64,000 nucleotides of DNA, from the NCBI RefSeq assembly GCF_021347895.1, contig NC_067131.1:12242653-12306652 (forward strand), given 5' to 3'. This document shows, in pieces, positions 29,291 to 41,100 of this stretch (its first letter is position 1; the number at the start of each line of letters is the position of its first letter). The notes beneath the pieces were generated by a model. That model was not told the DNA's origin. It saw nothing but the letters and a program-made list of their open reading frames with translations, and ran no database searches. This stretch comes from Acanthochromis polyacanthus. Its lineage: Eukaryota > Chordata > Actinopteri > Pomacentridae. The position numbers and the translations under genes are program-made.

Positions 29291-30659
29291 TCATTAACGT
29301 TAATCTGATCTGTTAGGGTTAGGAGAAATCTTTGCATTACGTTACAACGTGATCCTGAAGACACGATTTTTCTTCCAACTTTGAATTTTGTCTGTGGCCA
29401 AGCTGGAAAATCTACCATAAAATGAAATCAGCACCTCTGTGACACTGTCAACAACAATTTTAGGTTTTCATCTCAACAAACTCAGGATTTATTGTTTTAC
29501 ACCATGTAGTAAAGCACACCAGATTCACATACCAGTTGTGTTGACCCCTGGCTCTTGTAAATCAAATATAGACTTTAAAAATTACTTTCTCTCTCTGTTT
29601 TAGTGTCTTCCTATCTTGTCCTGGGTTGCCCTTACCCTGTCTGTCAAACTGGCTTTTCTTAAGGATGTCACAAGGTCTGTGTGCTCACCAGTGTAGCGAT
29701 TAAGATATTAGCATGCTGCAGCATATTGGTGTAACTCAAGGGAAATAAATAGTGGACAGAAATCACCAACTGTCTCCTGGCCTGGGGGAAGAATCACGAC
29801 CTTTCATTCTTTTAGCTGAACCAGGGGATTTTACCTTGGAAGAATAACAGATATATGCTATGTGGGCACCTCTAGAAGGTCAGCTGAGGCACAATTTCAC
29901 TGCAGGCAAAATTCTAAAAAAAAATTTCCCCAGACAATCAGCACACTGTGGTTTTTATTTAGAAGGGGCTGTTTTTTGTGTTTTGTTTTTTTCAAAATGA
30001 GACAGCAAGGAAACACCTGGGGAAATCAGGAAAAACACGGAATGAAGATACCGATGAGATGAGCCAGTATCAGCACATAATAGAAATACAAAAGGACGTT
30101 GCTGAGGTTAATGAATGTTAGGTTACTAAATAAATGACACTGCTTAACTTAAAGATATAAAAACGAAGGAGGAAGCGCCACAAGGATTGAGCAGTGATGA
30201 AACAAGAAGAAAGTGGTCCCTATTTATTGACAGGCAAGAAAAAACTGAATAAAAATGTAATTGCTGCAATAAAGGAAGTACAGAAGCCTTTAGAATTGTT
30301 GCTACATCACTGTTCTATCATGTTCAACCTTGAAGTGTAGTGCTTGAATGAGTCACCCTGAAACAGTGTGCCTTCAGTTTTCGAGGGAATTCATTACCTT
30401 TGATGTAAGAACAACTTTTCAGACCACCCTCAGAGTCTGACCTTATTACACTGTATTTATTTGGTCTCTCTACCTCATTTTTCCTGGGTTGTGAACTGTT
30501 CTCATGTGTCTGTTATACCAATATACTGGTTAAAAGAATGTTAGAGCCAATCTAATACAAAAAAGCTGAACGAAATGGGAAATTGCAGACAGCTTTGCTC
30601 ATTCAAGCTGCTGATCTGTGCAAAGTTTCATTAACACTGATTGTAGTTCTTCTTTTGTG

Positions 30660-30900
30660 GTTGTCAGGATGGATGTTTTCCAGTCTGTTAACAACTTTAG
30701 CCCAGACTGAAACAACTTTCAGATGGATTGCTATCAAATTGTGTACAAACATTCAGGTTACTCAGATAATGAATCCCATTCACTAATCCTTTGATTGTGA
30801 CTCCATTTCCACGATGGGGTTATAGTTTAATGTCTTGAGAACTGTTAAATGGATTGATGTGACTTTGGTAAACCCTTAAAGTCCATTTCTGGGCATTGGT
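30660..30900 (+). repeat. teleost dispersed repeat family B, copy 3
   Basis: CAGATGGATTGCTATCAAAT then TGTGTACAAACATTCAGGT and later ATGGATTGATGTGACTTTGG, matching the core of family B. Confidence 0.6.
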
Positions 30901-31003
30901 CGATCCTCTAAGAACTCATCTCATACATCAAATTACATGTTTAGAAGTTTTTCCATGACATCTTCCTACCTTAAAATGCGTTAGATGCAGCTCTAGACCA
31001 TTA

Positions 31004-31106
31004 GTCCTTCTAGAATCTGCAGATCTATGAAATCCTCGTCTGTATCTCCATCCACCTCCTGCAGCCCAAGCACACCAGCTCACCTATGACTCTACTCAGA
31101 TGCTGT
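31004..31106 (+). repeat. dispersed repeat family C, copy 2
   Basis: TCTAGAATCTGCAGATCTAT and CACCAGCTCACCTATGACTC pair with copy 1 at 12.5 kb. It abuts the LINE 3' end at 31130. Confidence 0.5.
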
Positions 31107-31129
31107 AAAATTCCTTGCCACACGATGAC

Positions 31130-31342
31130 AAGTTGTAATTTTGGAGTTTATTTGTTTTTTTATTTAGCCAGATTAAAGACCCTTTGAGATCGAGACCTCT
31201 TTCACAAGAGTGACCTGGCCAAGAGAGGCAGCAGCAAATGTCAAAGTAAACAAAAAACAGACAGGTCACAATAACAAACATTAAAATATTAAATACAAGC
31301 AATTAGATATATAAAGTACAGGAGTTATTTTTCAGTAACAAT
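31130..31342 (-). mobile_element. 3'UTR of the LINE relic
   Basis: Continues the LINE on the minus strand: CTTGGCCAGGTC, GAAAGAGGTCTCGATCTC and a final TGGCTAAATAAAA-type tail. These are hallmarks of a widely dispersed teleost LINE 3' end. The fragment ends near 31130, giving one contiguous 3' part of about 0.9 kb with the ORF relic. Confidence 0.7.
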
Positions 31343-32049
31343 TTAAGAACACAAGCACTGTTTGAAGGACTTCCATTGTCGATATCTTAAGATGGAGCGG
31401 ACGGTTTCCCATGAAACAAATTTTGACAATTTCAGTTCAGATTGGAGGGCATTCGAAGCAGAGGGGGCAGAGTAACTAAAAGCTTTTTTCCCATTTCAGT
31501 TCGAACACGAAGAGCAGAGAGATGCAAAATGCCGTGTGATCGTAGGGCATAACAGCCTCCAGTTCTCTGAAGAAAAGTGCATAAATAAGTAGGAGAGTAA
31601 GAGTTACTTAGCTTCTGTGGAAGAAGAAGAACGATACAGAGACAGTTGTCTTTATACTGCAGTTTCAAGGTGGAAATGCTTCGTGGTGTTGACGTGATAT
31701 CACTCATATGTCCTACAGCATATAAAAAAACACCATGTTGATATCCTAACAAGGTTGTTTGAATGCTGATCGGTTGCAAGGTTGACTCAAAACAGAAAAG
31801 GTAAAAGGTCCTTTCGATATGATGAACAGTGAATATATTTATAAGCACTGGTTGTGGCTGCTGATGCAACAGTAATGTAGTCCGACATCGATACAATATT
31901 TTTAGCACTTGGTTTCCCTCCACTACACTCCACTGACTTTTGTCTTTTCTGTGGCAGCAGCTAAAGCAAAAGGACCAACAATAGCAGAGACATGAAGAAG
32001 AATAGTCTACATTTCCCGTTGTTCCACATATTTCTGACACTGTCCCCAA
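31343..32049 (-). pseudogene. LINE ORF2 C-terminal relic with A-tract frameshift
   Basis: A long minus-strand open frame (205 codons, 32049-31432) whose last third reads YSPTYLCTFLQRTGGCYALR and HLSALRVRTEMGKK, typical of the C-terminus of fish LINE ORF2 proteins. After the six-A run at 31485-31490 the family sequence continues in another frame as AFSYSAPSASNALQSELKLS and then FVSWETVRSILRYRQWKSFK, ending with TAA at 31343-31345. One A is missing from the run relative to the frame of the family. The N-terminal part (residues 1-120) I do not recognise. The length of the open frame could be mistaken for a gene. Confidence 0.75.
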
Positions 32050-35000
32050 GTGTTTTCAAACAGCTACAACAAGCAGCTGTGAGCCTTCAAAGCGTAGACC
32101 CAATACAGTACCAGTATAGTTGAATGATTTTAATCTTTTGACTTTGGACCTCAGAGATTTGTTTCTGATGTGCTTTCAGTGCCTGCTTCTATATTGGTGT
32201 CATCGTTGCAGGCGATGTCTTCTTTCTGTACATGATTCCCATGTGGTCCTCCACTGATCTGATCATATAATGATGTTGTTCTTCTGTAGCTCACAGCGCA
32301 CAATGTTGCAGAGTTAAAGCCATGATATTAAACATACCGCCACTTGTATAGTCACACTTTGCCTTCAGAAATAAAGATATAGGGTCATGCTGATTGTATC
32401 TGGGACTTTTTTATGATCTTTGCCTGTCACATACAAGAATAGATTCCTGGGAGTAAGCTGTACATGATGCATTCTTTGACAAACACCAGATGTTTCTCAC
32501 ATGTAACAAGAACAGTAATGCGGATGCAATTGCAGTGGAACAGCACTGAATAGGTCATAGTGAAAGCAGTGTTTTAAGGTTTTGTTTAGGTAGAAAACAG
32601 GTGTTTGTACCTCTTTGTGTTATGTCCATGAACACTTTTATAGCCCCCTTTGAAATCTCCTGAGGACAAAAACATCAACAACAATCAAATTATTCCACTC
32701 ATGAAAACATCCTTGAATCTTTACTGCTGTTTTTTCAGTGTTTTGGGGCATTTCACTGTCAGGGAATTTCATTAGTTCTTCTGATAAATATTTGATCGTT
32801 TGTGGTTTAATCAAATATTAAAAAAATTCAAGGCTTGCAAATTTTAAGAACCAATATGAATCATGTAAAGGTAAAAGTCATGTAAATTTTGTAGCTTTTG
32901 TGCTGCAACCACTCATGAGTTTTTCATTACCGTCATACTGATCTCGTGTTCATATGTTTTTATCTGTTACCTGCCCAAATCAAGGACAATAAACTGCCTG
33001 TTTCTTAGTAGTTGCATTGTTGATTAAATCAGAATAATCAAATCAATCAAGTAATCAAATCTAAAAAATGTCTCCAGCTGATGGAGCACAAGGTTGTATA
33101 AGAAACCACAGGCCTCCACAGAACACGCAATCCGATTAAGTCCCTCCCAAACGCAATTTGTCCGCTGTTAATGAAAATGAATGTAACCTGCCTCCACACA
33201 CTGTTTCAGCAGGAGGAAAGAGAAGATCCAGAGCAGCATAGCTTGTCCAATCACTTTTACTTCAATATAAACACACATCCCCACTCTAATTGAAGTGTTT
33301 ATGTGTGAATGCCACCTCATTTGCGTGTTTGTCTTTTAGACTCTTGTTGGGCACACACAGGGAGGAAATGCAGGGATATATGAGGTTAGAGTTCTGCAGG
33401 ATAATACCTTCAACTCCTCATGTTTAATCTTAAAAATGCTGTCATGACTCTGTGTCTGTCACCGAGGGCATCAGCTCGACAGCAGCTGCAGTGAGATTCA
33501 TCTGACTGACGTACTTGTCATAATGTTGATGACACACTTCCCTTTCACAGGTAATGACACCGCAGGAAGGAGTCAGTCAGCAAACCTCCTGGGTCTCGAC
33601 TGTCGCTGATTCTACCGACACTCTGCTGAGCTCTGAAGGAGCCCTTGACATGAGGGATTACCTCACCGACTTGTAAAAGATGCCCTGAAAATTGAGGTGA
33701 GAACTCGGGCAAATAAGAAACATGATTGTGCAGCTTTTAACTTAGACTCTCTGTTACACATTTTCATGTATTTATTAGATTTGTAGATGCTGGCTTATTT
33801 GATGTATTTCTGTAGTGGGTTTAAGTAAGCTATGGAGTTTTATTATAAAAAAAAAGGGCAGTTAATCCATAATGTGTAAGGAATGATTTATTATTTTTAT
33901 TAGAACCCAGACCTCATGTAAAATCCCCAGCTACAACTACAAAAACAGACCCCTTCTCTTCTCTAGATCTTGTAGCACATTGCAGGAATTCCTGAATTCA
34001 ACACTCACTGAAGACCGTGCAAACTTTCGCCAATGTAATTAAAAATTTCACTTCTCTGTGCAGCCTTGAAGCCATGCAATCGTTCCGAGTCAGTTTCGCA
34101 CCTTTTTGTTAACAACAGTTCAAAAGGTCACTAGAAAAATAAAATCCAGCAACCAACTTTTTAGTGGAATATTGATTCGTCACGGGAATGATATTCTGAG
34201 GAGCAATTTCATCCGCCTGTTTCCCCTCTATGGTAAATTAGAGCGTGGCAAGTCTTATCAAGTGTATTTCAGGACAGTAAACTCTCTGTGAATACTGATG
34301 AGAAGGAAGGAGGTGCAACGTCTCCGCCCTAAAACTGGAGCTAAGTCAGTTAAAGGGTAAATCCACTCAATAGAGGAAATCATTTCTAATGAAATATAGT
34401 CAGAGCTCATTCAGTGTGGTTTGTTATTGATGTTTGTATGTCCTGTCTGAGCCATTCTAATGTTATATTTATAGCTCCATTACTTTGCATTGGCTGGCTC
34501 TATCCTCTCTTCAAATCTCTTTATTTAATTAGAAAATAATGGATTAATAAATATGCCTTTGCTATAAATATGTTCCCTTGAACAACCCGACATGCACAAT
34601 TGCACACAAGGCATCTGTGTCCCTGAACTTGGCTGCAGAGGTAAAATTCCAGGACCTGCAAACATCTGCAATGCAGGCAGTAGGTTCAGAGCAAGAGCTC
34701 ATTCCTGCCAATTAGAAGCCTGTCTTTGTACTACACAAAAAGTCTTTGACCATTAAGGGGAATTCCAGTCTAAAGTAAATCAGTTCAGTAGCTTTTCCTG
34801 TCAGCTAAATCCTTTCTTAAACAAGCAGCACAACATTAAGCTCAACTTTACCTGCAGGCCTCCAGGACGATGGAGCTGGCTGGGAAACGGCTGATACAGT
34901 TCGTAGAGTTTCATTGTCTTTTATAAGTTACACCTCGAATATGTGCACAATTCAAGTCATCCAGACCGTTTTCTACCTCTGCTAATTACATAAACCTGCC

Positions 35001-35509
35001 TTCTCTCTGACATAATTACCTCACAGCTCAGTAAAGGCAGAAGGCAAAGAACCACTCTCTGGCAACGTATTTAGCATGAAAAAGATCTGTTTTACCCTAA
35101 TAACATGGCAACTGCCATATTGTGTTGTTATAAGCTCACAGGAGTACATGCTATGCATGCTGCTTTTTTCCTAAAGGACATTTTGCCATATGAGCCACGC
35201 TTTTCCTGTGCTGATAATTACTTGAGCAAACTGCTACACAAGAAATAAGACTTTTGTCAAATCCTGGTGTGAGTAGATCACTTGACCCACTTTACTGCCG
35301 CAAGATATCAGACATTGTACTAGAAGGTCACCAAACCTCCTCTCCCTTTAAAGCTCTAAATTGGTAAGTCCCCTGTAATAGACTTCAGGGACAGAAATGG
35401 GGTGAATGCAAGGGCACATGTAGTAGCAGTCCCATCATTATACCAGGGATGGCAATTTTCCGTGGATTTCCGCTGATTTAATTTCAAATTTGAACACTTT
35501 ATTGTCGCT

Positions 35510-35530
35510 GATGTTAACGTCGTTAACATC
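35510..35530. repeat. perfect palindrome
   Basis: Arms GATGTTAACG and CGTTAACATC around a single T. It lies within a CG-containing block (35455-35600) that starts GGGATGGCAATTTTCCGTGG and may be part of a DNA transposon end. Confidence 0.7.
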
Positions 35531-37485
35531 TCACGGGAGTCCGCGAGACTTTCACTGAAGCTATCGTTCGACTGTAAACGGCACAGCGATTCGACAGTAT
35601 ATATAGTATATATATATAGTATAGTTTAGTACTTGTATATAGTGTATGTAGTGTAACAACAACTTTCAGCTGAAATCATACTTTGCTGTTGCCATCACTG
35701 TTATACTGTGCTTTATAGCTATTATGTGCAAGCAGTGCTGTGTGATTAATTTGTATGACACACATTTACCAAAGCCAATCATTTTTCTGGTAAAGAAAGG
35801 TTCCCTCTGATCTGCTTTCACCCATAAGAACCCACGGTGACACCAGTGTACCAAGCATTTTGAGTGCCCCAGTCTCTTCCTATTAAAGCTTTATGTCTGA
35901 TCTTAACTCATTAAGTCCTTTAAGGAAAAATGGGTCTGGGTTCTTATGGGTTAATTTTCAAAAAAATAATACAGAAAAGCAAAATTGTTCGAAATGCAGA
36001 AACAGTGAGTGAATATTATGTTCACAAGCAGTTTTGTCACAGATGTTTCTTATCACCAAAGGCCTTGAAACACTGAAGTTTGCTTTGTAATCACAGATGG
36101 TCATCTCGCTCACTAACTGGACACTAATGGTATTCCCCAAAGTACAAGACTTGTCACTGCATTAGCTGCGTTAGCATCGCTTCCCTCCCACAACTGCTGT
36201 CAGTTTAGTCACAGATGGTCAATGTGCAAAGTGTACAGGAGGATTACTTGCACAACAGAAGCTAAGAATTAACAAATGAAAGCAAATTACAGTACTTATC
36301 AATGTGAGCATAAATGCTTATTTTTGTAATAGAAAGAAGGATGAAACTGTTCATCTGGACATAGTGAGTGATAATAAATTGCATGTACCAAGCGGGAATC
36401 ATGCCTGCAATCAGTTTTCCTGCCAGAGCGCCAGGGAGTAGACTGGCGATACAGTAATTGCTGTTGTCTGAGCGATTTCCCAAAGGGAATGGCTGGGTAA
36501 ATAATGCAAAGCTAATTGATTGGAACTACTCCCAATTGATTGGGATACTGAAGCCAGTTTAATACACTGAAAAAGTCTCCACCATTGCTGTGTGAGATTG
36601 AAACACTGGGTAAAAGGTTTTGAATGTTTTTCTTATATGCAAAGAAGCAATACAGTTTCAAACATAAAGCAACTCCCTTTTCCCACATCCCCAATGTCAC
36701 CTTTTTCTGCTTGCTTAACTTTAACTTGAGCTGCTGGCCACATAAAAACAATGTTTCTCACCAAAACTGTCTGGCTTTGCAATGTCACTGCTGTGCTGCC
36801 AGCTATTGCCCTGAAAAGCAAATAATCTGCTTGTCAAGTAAGACGAGGAGGGAGAGGTCAGCATCCACGGTGCAAATGACTCACTTTCCTGCCTTACCAA
36901 TTTGTCCCCAAACCATGCAGTGATTAACCTCAGCCAGAGGCTGTAAATCAGCTTGGCAGGCATTGCATAAGAAGGAAAGACTGCAGGGCACATCCGTATG
37001 CAGCTTCGGCACAACTTATGTCCTGGCTAGCGCTGCATCATTTTCCCAGAAGACTGGTTGGCATTGTGGCCAGTTTGGGACATGTGCACTCAACATTGTG
37101 TGTTTGCCAGATTGGAGAGCTTGTTTGCTCAGCTGCCTTTTTTTTCCCTTGAAACTGGCAAATGTGAGAGACAGCATTTTATTGGTCACTATTATGCTGC
37201 ACTGATAGCAAATCTGTTCCCAGTTTGGCAGTCAGACACTTGTACTTGCGACAAATGCTGTGTCCAAAAACCCTCACAAATAACTAAGTGACCCAAATAC
37301 CACTTTGTTACTTGTTTTCATTTTCCTTACTTTCATATGCCTTCAAATAATTACTGTCCATATCAGTGTTTTTCAATCTTGTTGACAGAAAAAGACAGAG
37401 CGGTCCAACTAATCTGATAGAGGAGAATTCATATATTGACATATTCTGTCAAAAGTAATGGATAAATTGTTGCAATTGTAAGCTT

Positions 37486-38192
37486 CAAAGGGTCTAAGTG
37501 CAACATTCACAACCACTGGATGTCATCAGAGCATGCAAACGGTCATGTTTAGTTTACTTTTACTTTCATTTACAACCAAAATAGTTGTAAACAATGAAGA
37601 AAATATCCAGCCACTACGGTTAAAACATGCTAGTATTATAAAATCCATTGAGTGATATCTTGCTTTCACCATATCAAGTTGCTCAGTAGTTTCTTATTCT
37701 TTCTGGTTTGGTCTGTTTTGCTCCATGTGTTTCCACAATCCATTAGACCGGAGTGGACTCACAGACCAATCAGGTCCATTTGTAAAGGGGTCGGAGCAGA
37801 TCAATGTGTGGAAACGGACATAAATAGACCGGAGCTGAACAGACACAGGCGAAGAAGTAGTAACAGAAGAGAGCCTTAAAACAGTAATGCAGATTCTCTA
37901 ACTAAACACCAGCTGAATGTTAGCATTGCGGGAGGTCACTCTTGGTGTGTTTATAAGCACAGGGAGGGCCACAGTTTCAAAGGGAGGGACTCACATCCGC
38001 TAACAAGCATGTGCCACCAGCTTGATTGACAAAACATAGAACAATGAAGCTCAGACTACACGCAGAGGTAGTGTGACTTCAGTCTCTGCTGAGAATGTCA
38101 TCCCTCCATTGTAGCTTTACATTGCAGAAGGTTATTTGCCGTTACATTAATGTTATATGCATGTTCATTCATCTTGCATATTGCACCTTTAT
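37486..38192. repeat. possible element with AAAGG...TGCAA ends
   Basis: CAAAGGGTCTAAGTGCAACA at the left and, in reverse complement, CATAAAGGTGCAATATGCAA at the right give imperfect inverted ends of a type common in teleost repeats. The interior (37740-38050) is unlike its flanks but codes for nothing I recognise. Confidence 0.3.
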
Positions 38193-41100
38193 GTGATGGC
38201 TAAATGGTTGAAATGGGTAAAAGTAATGTACAGAAGGCTGACAAATGAGTCAAAGTATAAATACTTAGAACAGAAGCAATGCAAGTTAATTAAAATGTCG
38301 CAAAGAAGCTTCTTTTAGCATAAAAAACAGATTTATAAATGAAATGGCTAAAATAATTGATTGAAAGTGCTAGTTAGCTTTAAGTAGGTAACTGTTTGAA
38401 ATACTGTAATAAAACACATAAAAATAGATGTTTAAAATTATTAAAAGAAAGAAGTGTGTAAAGGTTTGGACTGTTCACTCCAATCAAATGTCAGTTCCAC
38501 TGTTTGCACAAAACATTGTAAATCTACTTTATATCATTAATGGTTAAATATTGGGTTAAAAATTCATTTAAATGAACACATCTGGAACATGGCATGTGAT
38601 GTTGAAGAAATAGTTCATCTGATAGGACTGTGGAGGCATCCAGTTGGAACCACTGACCTATGACCATTTTTCTACATTACATGAATTTTAAATGAAAAAG
38701 CTGTTTCTGCCTTTTAAACAGAGCTGGAACACTGAGGGTTGAAACATACATGTTATTTGTTGCTATTCACTTTCCTTGAGGAAGCACTTAGTTGTAGCCT
38801 GTCCAGTTTGGAGACTCACTCCAGAAGACACCGATCTTTTGGGAACTGCTTCCTAGCATCTGGATATAATAAAACTTTAAATGATTTAGTAAATTTAATG
38901 TACGTGATACATCCACCACTGAGTCAGCTATGACAGCACATCACTGAATAAGACTGTGTGCTCAGTTAATCTGATTTATTTGTATTGGAAGCAATTTAAT
39001 TTGATAGAATACACCTGGACAAAGCTCGGAAATACTGACAGGGTGGAGAATATTAAAGCCAACAGGCTGTGGGCTGATAAATCTGAGGGGGATGACAAGT
39101 TAGAGGCAGACGTTTGCAAAGAAACCAAATGTTTCTTGTAACATCTTCAGTATTTTAAATTCTGTCTAATTAGCAGACAGAGTTTGCACAGGAGTATTAT
39201 ACATTTAGCCTGTCAACTGAAAAACACAATGTTTAGATGACATCTCATGTCACAGTCTAGACAAGATTCTAAAAGTTGTGAGGATGATGGAAATCAGGAA
39301 GAGGAGCCGAGACATCTTCGTGTCCCAGAAAAAATGTAAATTTAGTGAAAATATGTAAATTTTCTGGGACATGAACAAGTCTTCTTTCTCAAGCCCCTCT
39401 TTGAAGATTACTAAATTATCCCACATGGTATTTACTGAATGTGTTACTAAGGTAATCCGGAGACGGAAGATAAATTAATATGATGAAGACTGCAAATTGT
39501 GTGAGCAATGGAAGGCCTTTTGGAAGATCAAAGGTTTGAGTGTTGGTAGACTAAGAAGCTGGAGCTGTATTCCTTTCCACATATCAAAGACAAAGAAGAC
39601 AGGGGAATGATGTCTTTGTCACTCACTGGAGGTCTCATCTGCATCAAGGCTCGTAGTAGGACCAGTGTGTGGGAGACGCACAGAATAGAGTTCAGTTTAT
39701 TTGAATAAAAGTAGATCAGTATGCACCTTGAAATACACTGTGTTTACCACTTTGCAAGGATCAAAAGCAGACATCTTTTCAGTAGCCAAATCCTTACATT
39801 TGTCACAGAAAACATAAAAAAAATCTTTCATCTTTACATCTCTGAAACTTGTAGTAATGTGATTCTCAGGCAGAGCATTTAAGCTATGATATTTAGGTCA
39901 TCTTTTTTTTGTCTCGGGTTCCTCGTAGCCAGATAAAATCACGCATTTATGCAGGAACGTCTTCCCCAAGCAGTGCTTCTCACTTATTAAAGGATCAATC
40001 AAATATTTATTAGACAAGCACGCTTTTCTCAAGAGACTCGAACATGCTCATAAATTTCCCGTCTTGTAGCAGTTTGACTCAGACTGTAAATGATGTTCTC
40101 TGCTTCACTAACTCTTCGCTAAGAGTCTTAAACAATTCAATATTCCTTCCATTTAAAGCAAAGAAAAACCCTGTGAAGACAGTTACTCATTCAAAGCATT
40201 GTTCAATCTCGAGGTGCATCATCTGCTAATGTGCACTGAGTGATTTGTATTCACAGTGGTGGGGTTGTAATTTGGGGAGTTAGGAAAAGTCTTGGTGGGA
40301 AAACCCAATTAGGATGCCAAGACGGGGCATGTAATCAGATTCTGTCAGTCTGTAATGTAGTGACAGGGCTGATAATAAGGTGGGCACATCATGGTGAACT
40401 CTCACTCTGAACATATTTCAATCAGGCTCGCCCTGGGAGACACGACTTGCTTGAGAAAGAGGGTTGAAATGTCCTCCCCTGCTGGTTTGATAATAGTAAA
40501 AAACACACCACCGTTTTTGATGCATAGACTTACAGAATAAATGGACAGAACTCTCAGTAAGATGGCATTGTATGATTGACTAATATCCATGCTGCAGAAC
40601 GGGCCCAAAATAATTACACAAATGAACGAGTAATAACTGTTTTGATATCCTGTTAAAGACTTACCTAATTAATTCCTCAAAAAAATAACATGCATTTGCT
40701 TTTTTCAGCCTTTTAAATAAGAGGTTTTGCTGCCTCCCTATAAGATGTAGGATTGCATATGGACGGCTTAAGCATGTTGCGGTCAATATTTTGAAAGGAT
40801 AGAATTGTCCGAATCAATATTTTAGCCAGCTTGTTCACATCGTCTTCGAAGTCAAGTCATATTAGATCATTCTGATGTGGCGTTCCAGAAACTAGCTGGA
40901 TCCCAGATCAGGGTCTGGACCCTTCTAAGGCTGCATTCAAAAACCAACAGCCAAGGGATGCCTTTCCCTAGATATGAAGGATCTACCCACTGGTACATTC
41001 ATGACCAAGAATTCACTAGACGTTGGTGATGGTTGGATTTTTGAGAATGTGACTCAGCAAGTGGAACTTCGGTGGCCTTGGATTACGCTCTGAAATGCAA

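Noticed and set aside
36512..37291. Cluster of overlapping open frames of 60-99 codons on both strands
   Set aside because: Mutually overlapping, Cys/Ser/Phe-rich, no family resemblance; composition effect.
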